Shown here: positions 1 through 9,108 of the stretch, in pieces
Position numbering within the stretch: the first letter of the stretch is position 1
How the letters are laid out: each line of letters opens with the position of its first letter
DNA from: Sciurus carolinensis
Lineage: Eukaryota > Chordata > Mammalia > Rodentia > Sciuridae
DNA length: 64,000 bases
Assembly (NCBI RefSeq): GCF_902686445.1
Contig: NC_062213.1
Span: forward strand, 137,414,491-137,478,490
Direction: 5' to 3'
Notes under the pieces: generated by a model
The model's database searches: none
Seen by the model: only the letters and a program-made list of their open reading frames with translations
What the model was told of the DNA's origin: nothing
Position numbers and translations under genes: made by a program

Positions 1-780
1 TCTAATAGTAACAGAAAAGAACGCTTAAAAAGAATAAAGTGAGGAAAAATTGAGTGGTGGTGACCTAGAAAATAATTGCTCAAAAAATCTAAGAACAAGG
101 GAAAAAGGGGAATTAAGTCTTACACAAAGAACCCCCAAAAGGAATAACCAAGTGGTAGTGAAAACTTAAGAACAAGGGAAAAAGGTAGGAGAAACCTAAG
201 CCTAATAAAAAGAGCTTCAAAATTTGTAGAACCTGCCTGTATTTGAGGAGCAAATGGAGATACCATCAACCATTAGAAAAACTTTAAAGAGGCAGTTAAG
301 ACTATGCAGAGCAGTGTTATTTGGAGAACAATGGCTAATTGGAGAGCTCAGCTGTTGAAACTGCTTGCAGAAACATAGTGGCAAGGTTTCCCGATAGAAA
401 TGTTAATAGGAGAAGACCAATACATTTCAATAGATGCACAAAATCAGCAGCAAGGAGATAATGCCCTAACAAAAGATAAGAGATAACTATAGTAAAATCT
501 GTTACACCTTATGCCCCAGGGCTATGTCCGAGATGCAGAAGAGGAAGTCATTGGAATAGCGCCTGTCAGTCTATTAGAGATAGGGAAGGTAATTTTTTAG
601 GTTTAAATCCTAAACTTCAAAAAAACGGGAGACAGGGCCCTCCCCGGGGTCCGCAACGAATATACGGGGTAATTCAACAAGTTCCCCGACGGTGGTATCC
701 TCCCACAGAGAAGGGGAGCGCAGAGCCACCTCAGGAAGTGCCGGATTGGACATCTGTGCCACCTCCAGACTCATACTAAC
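1..780 (+). pseudogene. gag: Degraded gag remnant ending in a nucleocapsid zinc knuckle
   Basis: The first ~300 bases are A-rich with stops in all frames and contain an 18-base perfect direct repeat (91-108 and 168-185). From about 300 to 482 a short reading resembles part of a betaretroviral capsid (a GED-Q-Y motif near 410-425), then stops. The frame containing 525-566 encodes a CX2CX4HX4C zinc knuckle (Cys 525, Cys 534, His 549, Cys 564) and runs to TAA at 778-780 with a proline-rich tail including DWTSVPPP. Most of matrix and capsid, including a recognisable major homology region, is missing or scrambled, and the knuckle frame differs from the capsid-like frame. The zinc knuckle is clear; the capsid assignment is an inference. 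Confidence 0.7.
620..626 (+). other. Gag-pro -1 ribosomal frameshift site (AAAAAAC)
   Basis: In the gag frame set by the zinc knuckle the codons are cAA-AAA-AAC, giving the heptamer A AAA AAC in the register required for -1 slippage. This is the same class of site used at the gag-pro junction of betaretroviruses such as MMTV. Slipping moves the ribosome into the frame starting at 626, which stays open to 1558. About seven bases downstream lies a GC-rich stretch (about 633-660) with complementary GGGCC/CCCC and GGGG/CCCC blocks that could form the stimulatory stem or pseudoknot; the fold was not computed. Confidence 0.8.
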
Positions 781-1558
781 CCCAGATATGGGGGTGCAGA
801 TGATTGATACTGATTGGCATGAAAAAATCCCACAAAATAGTGTAGGACTATTACTAGGTAGAGGTTCCTCAACACTAAAAGGACTTATAGTACACCCAGG
901 GGTTATTGATCCTGATTTCACTGGACAAATAAAAGCCTTGGTCTCTTCACCAAAAGGAATTACGGTCATCTCTCCAGGGGATCGCATTGCACAAATGCTT
1001 ATATTGCCCAGTCGACATTCCTTGTGGCCCAGTGAAAATACAAATAAAAGACAAGGAGGTTTTGGATCAACAGGAACCACTTTAATAAACCTTACTATGG
1101 ATATGGAACAGAGGCCCCTCCTAAAATTAAAAGTGGGAAATATGGAATTTACAGGTTTATTAGATACGGGAGCAGACAAAAGTATTATCAGTGCAATGGT
1201 CTGGCCAAAGCACTGGCCATTGATCACAGCAGCTCAGAGCTTGAGAGGCTTAGGAGTAGCAGAGAGCCCCAATCAAAGTGCTTCCTCATTATCGTGGAAA
1301 GATACAGAGGGACACACAGGAATATTTCAACCATATGTCTGTAATGTTCCTATTAGCCTATGGGGACGAGATGTCCTGCAGCAAATGGATATGAAACTCA
1401 CCACTGACCAGATTTACCAAGGGACTCCTGTAAGAAATATGTTACAAAATATGAATTATGATGATAAAAAAGGATTAGGAAGACATAGCCAAGGATCTAC
1501 CCAACCACTGCCTTTACCTCCATCAAAAAATGATTCTCATGGATTGGGTTTTTCCTAG
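626..1558 (+). CDS. pro: Retroviral dUTPase-protease (pro) frame, open
   Basis: An uninterrupted frame of about 310 codons reached from gag by -1 frameshift; there is no in-frame ATG near its start, which fits frameshift expression. The N-terminal half is a trimeric dUTPase, which hydrolyses dUTP to dUMP, with all five motifs visible: SAGLDI, GRGSS, GVIDPDF, GDRIAQ and the glycine-rich GGFGSTG. The C-terminal half is an aspartic protease with active-site LLDTGAD (about 1155-1175) and a GLG segment in the flap/C-terminal region, followed by a GLGR G-patch-like tail. The frame ends at TAG 1556-1558, overlapping the start of the pol frame by about 25 bases. The motifs are intact, but expression is unknown and the neighbouring gag is destroyed. 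Confidence 0.85.
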   Translation, partial: RETGPSPGSATNIRGNSTSSPTVVSSHREGERRATSGSAGLDICATSRLILTPDMGVQMIDTDWHEKIPQNSVGLLLGRGSSTLKGLIVHPGVIDPDFTGQIKALVSSPKGITVISPGDRIAQMLILPSRHSLWPSENTNKRQGGFGSTGTTLINLTMDMEQRPLLKLKVGNMEFTGLLDTGADKSIISAMVWPKHWPLITAAQSLRGLGVAESPNQSASSLSWKDTEGHTGIFQPYVCNVPISLWGRDVLQQMDMKLTTDQIYQGTPVRNMLQNMNYDDKKGLGRHSQGSTQPLPLPPSKNDSHGLGFS

Positions 1559-4187
1559 GGGCCACTGATAAACCATCAATCCCTATAATATGGAAAGATG
1601 ATAAGCCTCGCTGGATTCCACAGTGGCCCCTAACAAAAGAGAAGCTAGAGGCAGCTCATAAGTTAGTACAAGAGCAGGTACAAGCAGGTCATTTACAACA
1701 TTCTACCTCTCCTTGGAATACTCCAATATTCTTAACAAAGAAAAAATCAGGAAAATGGAGGTTATTACATGATTTAAGAGCCATAAACGAACAAATGTAC
1801 CCTATGGGACCCATCCAATGTGGACTCCCTCTTGTTACTGCACTACCAAAAAATTGGCCTATTATTATTCTGGATTTAAAAGATTGCTTTTTCTCTATAC
1901 CCTTACACAAAAATGATTGTTGGAGATTTGCTTTACTTTGCCCTCTCTTAATCACACTCAGCCTGACCAGAGATTCGAATGGACTGTGTTGCCTCAAGGT
2001 ATGGCTAACAGTCCTACTATATGTCAAATATACGTAGATAAAGCGTTAACAACTACTAGACAAAAGTTTAAGAGATTGTTGATTTATCACTATATGGACG
2101 ATATACTTATTTGCCATCCAGAAAAAGAAGTTTTGTTAGAAGCATTACAATTTATAACTCAAGCATTAGAAAAGAGAGGACTAACGATAGCCCCTGAAAA
2201 ATTACAATTAGAGGAGATCCAAGAATATCTGGGTACAAGGCTCACTGCTACTACAGTCAGACCAATAAGGTTGACCATCAGGACAGATCAATTGAATACC
2301 TTGAACGATTTTCAGAAACTCTTAGGTGACATTAACTGGATCAGATCCTATTTAAAATTGTCCACAGGGGAATTAAAACCTTTATTCGATATATTAAAAG
2401 GTAATCCTGACTTGAATTCCCCTAGGAAACTTACTCCTGAAGCACGGATATCCTTACAGCTAGTAGAGAATAGACTTCAGCAGTGTTACGTTGATCGTTG
2501 TGATCCTACTCAACCATTAAGTTTAATCATAATCTCAGAGAAGCATACCCCTTTTGGCATAGTTTGGCAAGGAGGACCTTTGCAAAGTATAAATCTCCCT
2601 AGCTCTCCAGCTAAAACATTGCAATCATATCCCCAAGCTATTGCCCAGGTAATATTCAAGGGAATAGAATCTTGCATTACTGTTTTTGGAATCCATCCGT
2701 CTATTATTATAACTCCTTATTCCACTCAGCAAATTAAATGGTTAATTAATAATGATGACGATTGGTCAGTATTATATTGTTCCACTTCAGCTCAGTTCGA
2801 TAACCATTATCCCCAACATCCCTGGATTCAATTCTGTAAAAATACTCCCATAATTTTTCCAAAAGTGACTAGTGTCCAGCCTCTTAAAGACTGTGTAACC
2901 ATTTTTACTGATGGCTCCAAAAATGGAGTAGGTGCAGTACTTATCAGTAAACAACTTCACACCATAATAGTTCCGCCCAACTCCGCACAGGTTACTGAAC
3001 TTGCAGCTGTAATATTAGCCTTTAAATTAGCAGATAATCAGCCATTCAATCTTCTATCTGATAGCTTATATATCGTTAACGCTTTACAGGTTCTTGAAAC
3101 GGTACCCCATATTTCTTCCATGTCCACGGTAGCTTCTTATTTTACTACGCTACAAAACCTTATCCTACAGCGTAAACATCTATTCTATGTAGGACATATT
3201 AGAGCTCATTCTAATTTACCAGGACCTTTGGCCAATGCTAATGACTTGGTAGATATGGCCACCAAATCAATTTTTGTTTTTTCCATAGAGGAACAGGCAA
3301 AACTCTTTCATGAAAAATTTCATGTAAATTCCACTACTTTGAGCAGAAAATTTCCTATATCTAAATGTATGGCTCGACAAATAGTAAAAAATTGTCAACA
3401 TTGTGCTCCTTTAATCCCAGTACAATCCTTTGGAGTTAACCCTAGGGGACTGCTGCCTGGCCATATTTGGCAGATGGATGTAACCCATATTTCTGAATTT
3501 GGTACTGTTAAGTATGTACATGTGTCAGTAGACACTGCTTCAGGGGTCATTATGGCTTCTGCTCATTCTGGAGAAAAGGTAAAAGATGTCATTCAACATT
3601 GCCTACAAGCGTTTGCTGGCTGGGGCATACCTAAAGTTATTAAAACAGATAATGGTCCTGCTTATACTTCCAAAAGCTTTCGGTTGTTTTTACAAACATT
3701 TAACATCCAATCAGTCACTGGCATCCCCTATAATCCTCAGGGACAGGGCATTGTGGAAAGAGCACATCTTACTTTAAAAAATTGTTTAAATAAACAAAAA
3801 GGGGGAATAGGAGCCTCCTACAAGTCTCCTAAAGATAAACTTAATTTAGTTCTTTTCATTCTAAATTTCTTAACTCTGGATAGGGACGGCCATTCTGCAG
3901 CTGATCGACATTATAATCCCCATAATACTTCTCAAGTATGGGCAAAATGGAAAGATATCCTGACAGGTTGTTGGAAAGGACCGGATCCAGTCCTTCGTTG
4001 GGTCCGAGGGTCTGTTTGTATTTTCCCACAGGATCAACTGACTCCAGTCTGGATTCCAGAAAGGCTGGTCAGAGTTTTACAGCATGCAAATGATGCTGCT
4101 CCTCCTCACAATGGCGAGTCTGAGCCTTCCTCCAATAACGAAAACTCAAACGGAAAGGCAAACCCGGAACCTATGGGCCATTGTTAG
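1534..4187 (+). pseudogene. pol: Retroviral pol (RT, RNase H, integrase) with one frameshift
   Basis: About 880 codons. The frame opens after TGA 1531-1533, one base back from pro. The reverse transcriptase N-terminal part ([25 protein letters not shown]) reads in one frame to about 1930. There the reading moves to another frame through a small indel, consistent with loss of one base, and continues open to TAG 4185-4187. After the break the RT motif LPQGM and catalytic YMDD (about 2092-2103) are present, then RNase H (FTDGS, the Glu in TELAA, LLSDS). Integrase follows with an HHCC zinc-binding region (about 3306-3405) and the D,D-35-E core (WQMDV, KTDNG, GIVERAH). Apart from the single break, all catalytic residues I can check are present. 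The domain order and overlap with env are betaretroviral. Confidence 0.9.
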
Positions 4188-5143
4188 CCTGGCCATATTT
4201 TTCAGTTCTGACTAACATATTTTTTATCCTTCCTTTTCTTGTTTTTCACCAATTTCTCTACAAGTCTGTCAATTCTACTGATGATTTTTCAGGTCGTGCT
4301 GCTTTTGGTGACAAGGATATTTCTAGCCTTTCTTTGCTTTAACAGGAGGAATTTCCATACTTTGCCGTCGGAATCATACTACAGATCAGACCCAGAGTAG
4401 AGCAACTCGTTCTGCTGACCCTAGCTGTGATATTGCTTTTCCTCCTACGTCAGCTTGTGTATTTCCTCCCTTTTATGTTTCTGCCAACTAACATTTCTAA
4501 TAATACCTCCTAACTGTTCACTAACTGTGTCCTATCTCTCACAATACTGGAATGGTTCTTTTGCCACCTGTGCAATTTGCACATTTCTATCTTCCTACCA
4601 GTCCTAGTTTCTGTTGCAGATATAGAATTGCCAGTGCTATTATCAAAAAACAGAAGAGGCTTTGACATTGCAACAGCCGTGATCACTGCCACCACAGTCC
4701 TTGCAGTAGCAGCATTGACACAACCACAACAACGATCATTCGGCCGAGAATGCAGTTGCAGCCTTACAGACCATAGAGACTCTATCAGAGAATGGACTCA
4801 TTATAAGAACAAGTGGATGCCTTGCAAGAACTTTTGGGACTGGGATGCGTTTATTCCCTGAGAGCTGCTTTGTGTTACCCATATTGTAACTCTATTGGGA
4901 TGTATATTGTTTCTGTATTTAATATGGCTATAAGGTTCTTCTTCTGTTTATAGATTTGTCAAACAGTGGGCAAGCTTAGGAGCTATGGTGGTACTCCTCT
5001 GCCTTGGCCTTCTTCTCTTCATTCGTTTTGGCATGCATCTGCAAGCTAGCCAATAGAGAGATCAAATTATTTTTCATCAGGCCATGACCGCCCTAAAGGC
5101 CGACAGCCCCCCATTAGTATGGCTCTTGATGCTGGATCGGTAG
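4111..5143 (+). pseudogene. env: Collapsed env remnant
   Basis: An ATG at 4111 inside the 3' end of pol opens a 34-codon frame with a hydrophobic stretch, like an env leader overlapping pol, then stops at 4213-4215. The surface subunit is missing apart from short unrecognisable scraps. Around 4577-4861 a 94-codon frame has an Ala/Thr/Val-rich hydrophobic segment after a basic NRR, resembling the start of a transmembrane subunit with its fusion peptide. A second hydrophobic segment near 4985-5040 (LLCLGLLLFI) resembles the membrane anchor, and a short tail ends at TAG 5141-5143. Several stops and frame changes separate these pieces, so no envelope protein can be made. The assignment rests on position and hydrophobicity and is moderately sure. 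Confidence 0.65.
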
Positions 5144-5287
5144 TCAAGGACGGGTAATGAAGGAGGTGGCTGTGTACTGACCTAAGACAGGAGCTGCAGC
5201 ATGCTCTGCAGGCTCTGATGACGGGTAAGGACATATGCTGACCACTCAGCCTAAGACAGACACGGTCCCGAGCCTTAGTTTAATATT

Positions 5288-5299
5288 AAAGAAGGGGGA
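5288..5299 (+). other. Polypurine tract before 3' LTR
   Basis: Twelve consecutive purines (AAAGAAGGGGGA) directly before the LTR, two bases from its TG start. In retroviruses this tract primes plus-strand DNA synthesis. It supports the placement of the LTR start at 5302. Confidence 0.85.
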
Positions 5300-5339
5300 T
5301 CTGTCGGGGTTTCTAGAGCCCCCGGCCTTAGACATGGTC

Positions 5340-5350
5340 AAGATGGCGCC
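5340..5350 (+). promoter_or_regulatory. YY1-like motif in LTR U3
   Basis: AAGATGGCGCC matches the core AAGATGGCG of the YY1 site found in several ERVK/IAP/ETn-type LTRs. Sequence match only. Confidence 0.5.
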
Positions 5351-5511
5351 TGACGCTGAGCCAAAAGCGGCCAGCTGTACAGTAAACAACCAGCGAATTC
5401 CAATAATTGGCTAGTTAACGATGTGACTAGAGCATGCCCCCTCGTGTACCCATCCCGCGCCTGCAGCTGTCCGCGTTTATCTCGTGTACTCTCCCCTGAT
5501 TGACTGAAGTG

Positions 5512-5518
5512 TATATAA
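5512..5518 (+). promoter_or_regulatory. LTR TATA box
   Basis: TATATAAG in the U3 of the LTR, about 230 bases before the LTR poly(A) signal, as expected for a retroviral promoter. The predicted start site is near 5540. Confidence 0.75.
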
Positions 5519-5740
5519 GCCTGGTGGGTGGGAGAGTAGGGGGCAGAAGCTGAGGAAGGGAGAAACGGAACGAACGGAGCGGAAGAAGCGGCGGCGACGA
5601 CGGCGACGGCGGCCGCAGCAGCAGCAGTTGGAGCGGAGCTGGAAGGAGGGAGTACGCGGGAGTGGAAGGAGCTGGGAAAAGGGAAGCTGAGAGTGCGCAG
5701 AAGCTAGGGGTAAGAGAAGCGTAGGAAAGAAACTGTGCAC

Positions 5741-5746
5741 AATAAA
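5741..5746 (+). terminator. LTR polyadenylation signal
   Basis: AATAAA followed about 25 bases later by a T/GT-rich stretch (TTGTCGTGTCTCTC). It defines the R/U5 boundary. Being in sense within DDAH1 intron 1 it could also cause premature cleavage of the host pre-mRNA. Confidence 0.75.
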
Positions 5747-5803
5747 CTTCCAAAGCTTCAGACATTTGTCGTGTCTCTCTCTGCGGCCAGAGGGGACGCG
5801 ACA

Positions 5804-7031
5804 TAAACTCAAAATGGATTAAGGATCTCGGAATCAGACCAGAGACCTTGCATCTTATAGAAGAAAAAGTAGGTCCAGAGCTTCAACATGTTGGCTTAGG
5901 ACCAGACTTCCTCAACAGGACTCCCATAGCACAAGAAATAAAAGCAAGAATCAACAACTGGGATAGATTCAAACTAAAAAGCTTTCTCTCAGCAAAGGAA
6001 ACTATCAGCAATGTGAAGAAAGAGCCTACAGAGTGGGAGAAAATCTTTGCCAATCATACTTCAGATAGAGCACTAATCTCCAGAATCTATAAAGAACTCA
6101 AAAAACTCTACACCAAGAATGCAAGTAATCCGATCGACAAATGGGCTAAGGAAATGAATAGACACTTCACAGAAGAAGATCTACAAGCAATCAACAAACA
6201 TATGGAAAAATGTTCAACATCTCTAGTAATAAGAGAAATGCAAATCAAAACCACCCTAAGATTCCATCTCACCCCAATTAGAATGGCGATTATCAAGAAT
6301 ACAAGCAACAACAGGTGTTGGTGAGGATGTGGGGAGAAAGGTACACTCATACATTGCTGGTGGGGCTGCAAATTGGTGCAGCCACTCTGGAAAGCAGAGT
6401 GGAGACTCCTTAGAAAACTTGGAATGGAACCACCATTTGACCCAGCTATCCCACTCCTTGGCCTATACCCAAAGGATTTAAAATCAGCATATTACAGAGA
6501 TCCAGCCACATCAATGTTCATAGCTGCTCAGTTCACAATAGCCAGATTGTGGAACCAGCCTAGATGTCCTTCAATTGATGAATGGATAAAGAAAATGTGG
6601 TATATATATACAATGGAATATTACTCTGCCATAAAGAATGATAAAATTATGGCATTTGCAGGCAAATGGATGAAACTGGAGAATATCATGCTAAGTGAGA
6701 TAAGCCAATCTCAAAAAACCAAAGGAAGAATGATATCGCTAATAAGTGGATGAGGACACATAATGGGGGGTGGGAAGAGTTAGTGTTAGGGTTAGAGTTA
6801 GGTTTAGGGAGGGGGGCAAGAATGGAGGAAGGAAGGACTGTATAGAGGGAAAAGAGGGGTGGGAGGGGTGGGGGGAAGGGAAAAAAATAACACAATGAAT
6901 CAAACATTACCCTATGTAAATTTAGGATTACACAAATGGTATGCCTTTACGCCATGTACAAATAGAGAAACAACATGTATCCCATTTGTGTACAATAAAA
7001 AAAAAAAAAGTAATGAAAAAAAAAAAAAAAG
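5804..7031 (+). mobile_element. L1 LINE 3' end (host of the provirus insertion)
   Basis: Immediately after the LTR the sequence continues as the C-terminal part of L1 ORF2 (frames at 5848-6324 and 6373-6753, with the motifs [21 protein letters not shown] and [10 protein letters not shown]). It continues into a G-rich 3' UTR with TTAGGG-like repeats and then A-rich tails at 6999-7030. ORF2 has a stop near 6322 (TGA in a GTGTTGGTGAGG context) and is not intact. It closely resembles the antisense L1 at 15261-20866 and the fragment at 60996, so all belong to one fairly recent family. The upstream part of this L1 lies beyond the provirus, outside the window. Confidence 0.9.
6779..6813 (+). repeat. 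TTAGGG-like repeats in L1 3' UTR
   Basis: A run of GTTAG/TTAGGG variants followed by a G-rich tract in the 3' UTR of this L1. The same motif appears as CCCTAA units in the antisense L1 at 15462-15489 but is absent from the L1 copies ending at 61808 and 47054. Confidence 0.7.
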
Positions 7032-9108
7032 AATGAGGGAATTTTATACCCATACTCTAAGGTGCAAATTAAGGCTTAAACTAATTAGGGCTGTTTCTCT
7101 AAATCTGCCCTATTTCTAATTTCACGGGCTAAAATGACCTATTCAACTCAGCCTTTGGATTAATATTATTTGTTCTGATGATTTCTCTGAGTAATGTGAA
7201 ATTCCACTCTGCAAGATTACCATCTCTGCTAAAGGTTGGTGTTATAGTTTGGTTGTTTTTTTTTTTTTTTAAATACATCATGAAAGTTAATTAAGTCAAC
7301 TTTAACCATGGCTATGTAACAACAGAATGGGCAGTTTCTTGAAGGTTCATGGTTTGGATCTTTTCCTGCAAACATTCCCACTTGTACAGTTACATTGAAA
7401 GTTCTGTCAGCCTGAGTGACTGGCTTGGTTTATGCCTGTGTGTCAGTGTAGTGCCTGGTTCATTGTGCAACCCCGTTGGTCTCCTTTGCTGGAACCTCTG
7501 TGTCAAGAAAATGCAGTTCTCAGTGGACAGCCTACAGGGTTCGGCCTATTTTTTCTTCTCCAGAAATCTCCCTGAGTTAGCATTGCCAATTTGATGCCAT
7601 ATGGTCCTGCACTTCTCAAAACTGTTTACTTGATGTTTAAATTTTTTTTAAAACTCTTGTCCATGCCCTTAACTCTGAAAATAATGTGGTACCATCAACA
7701 TTTGTGGTATGGACCCATCCTGATGACTTTGTGTAGATGTGACTGCACATTAAAAAAGAAAAAAAAAGTACTTCCCTTGCACAAAAGCCAGTTTTTTAAT
7801 GTCAGTGCAGCTGTTTTGACTTTTTAAAAAACCACAAATATTTTATCCTCTAAAACTTTAATTTAGAAAGATATAAGACATTTTAAAAAAAACAGTGTTT
7901 CTGAAACGAGTGTATAGTAGCCTCCTTACTGTCCTTTAACTCTTTAGAGATGAATCAAGTTCCTATATTGAGAAGTTACATAGTTACAGATGAACTTTTC
8001 AGACCAAAATCCATGTTACTGCTGAACTCCTAGTAACCTTTGAGATGTTAAGCTGTAATGGTTGCAGCAGTTAGCAATAGAAACAAAAGGTGATGGCAGC
8101 CCACGTCTCATGATCTCTCCCTAAGCTCAGTGAATTTTCCATGGACACAGAAGCAGAGAGGCCAGAAGCAAAGGGTTGTGTGTTTTCCTGGGTTCACAGT
8201 AGCTCAACAAGTCACACTAAATGTTGTTTTCTCCTTTTCTATGCTATAGCAACGATTCCACTTCCTGTTACATAGGAAAACCTCTTCTGCTGTTAAAAGA
8301 GGTCACTGGATGTATTTATTACAACGTTAAGACCATTTTGTCCATGGAAATAATTTTTATTGTTCTGAGTCACCCTGGTTTGTGGAATTTTAGCATGAGT
8401 TCCAGGACAAGGATGAGATGATATATTTATTTTACTTTGTATCCTCTTTAATGTTTTTAAATGCATGAATGTCAGCCTTGTTGTCAAAGTATTTCCATAT
8501 TTTTATTGCTTTAGAACTGACTGCCGTATTGATGTCGCTTCCTTGACAATTCACGCTGTGTCCTCAGTATGCTACATTTTGGCAGGGCCACCTGCTTTGC
8601 CCAGTGTGATGTGATCTCTTGTTTTCCCTTAGTCCTGTTCATGTCTTCTCAATGTATGTCTTTACCATGTTAAAAGTTTTGCAGACTTTCAAAACTATTT
8701 AAGTTGTTTTGTTGAGTTGTTGGAAGGACTTTAGTTAAATTGTAAGCTTCAAAGGGTATTTGTTGTGCCTTACGTTTTTTTTTTTTCTTGTGTTAAAATA
8801 AGCCTTGTTAGAAGTGTTCCCTAATTCAGCCCAGAATCTTTCTGTGCTGTAGACACATCCTAGAATCTTAGAGTCCCTGATCATCATTTCTAATATGCTT
8901 TGGTGCGTCAGCTTTAGCTCAAGCGGTTACTTCCTCATGCCGGACTTTCCATCTGTCTAATATGCTTTGGTTTGACTACAGTTACTATATTTGTTAATCC
9001 CCTCTGTGGAAGTAGGTTTTAAAAGACAAGTAATAATACTAATTGTTTGCATATAAACTTAAATAACAGTTTAAATTTACAGAGAAGGTTGGGATGTTCT
9101 GGCATTTT
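7032..9108. other. DDAH1 intron 1, no gene recognised
   Basis: T-rich intronic sequence with short poly-A/T runs (7258-7271, 7752-7767, 8776-8789). Short open frames occur in both directions but have no recognisable domains. No SINE, LTR or DNA transposon could be identified. The texture resembles an mRNA 3' UTR in places, but I cannot assign it to any gene. Confidence 0.5.

Larger units (their letters stand above)
1..5803 (+). mobile_element. Class II (betaretrovirus/ERVK-like) endogenous provirus, 5' end outside window
   Basis: An old retroviral copy read left to right in the order gag remnant, dUTPase-protease, pol, env remnant, polypurine tract, LTR. A dUTPase domain fused in front of protease, separate gag/pro/pol frames each displaced by -1, and a CCHC nucleocapsid knuckle are the betaretrovirus/ERVK pattern. 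The 3' LTR ends in GACA at 5803, and L1 ORF2 sequence resumes immediately after, so the provirus inserted into an L1. Both lie in DDAH1 intron 1 in the gene's own orientation. The 5' LTR, primer-binding site and left target duplication are outside the window, so age cannot be estimated from LTR divergence. Gag and env are broken and pol has one frameshift, so this copy is not coding-competent. Confidence 0.93.
5302..5803 (+). repeat. 3' LTR of the class II provirus (502 bp)
   Basis: Begins TGTC and ends GACA, the short inverted termini of an LTR. It is preceded by a polypurine tract and followed at once by L1 sequence. U3 carries an AAGATGGCGCC motif. TATATAA at 5512-5518 predicts transcription from about 5540. 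R/U5 is unusually rich in CGG/CGA/GCA triplets (5588-5632). AATAAA at 5741-5746 with a T/GT-rich stretch after it forms the poly(A) signal. GT at 5710-5711 in the context GGG|GTAAGAG is a plausible splice donor. The LTR points the same way as DDAH1 and lies 4.2 kb upstream of exon 2. Confidence 0.9.

Noticed and set aside
610..1227. 205-codon antisense open frame over the dUTPase-protease region
   Set aside because: Shadow of the sense coding frame, which has clear family motifs.
1534..1558. A canonical pro-pol slippery heptamer in the overlap
   Set aside because: The frames do overlap with the right -1 offset, but no X XXY YYZ heptamer is in register; the site may have mutated.
5427..5812. 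Two overlapping antisense open frames of 111-125 codons over the LTR
   Set aside because: They exist because the LTR R region is made of stop-poor GC-rich triplets; composition is low-complexity and no domain is seen.
7200..8800. Possible processed pseudogene derived from an mRNA 3' UTR
   Set aside because: The sequence has a UTR-like feel, but no coding remnant, poly-A end with target duplication, or source gene could be recognised.
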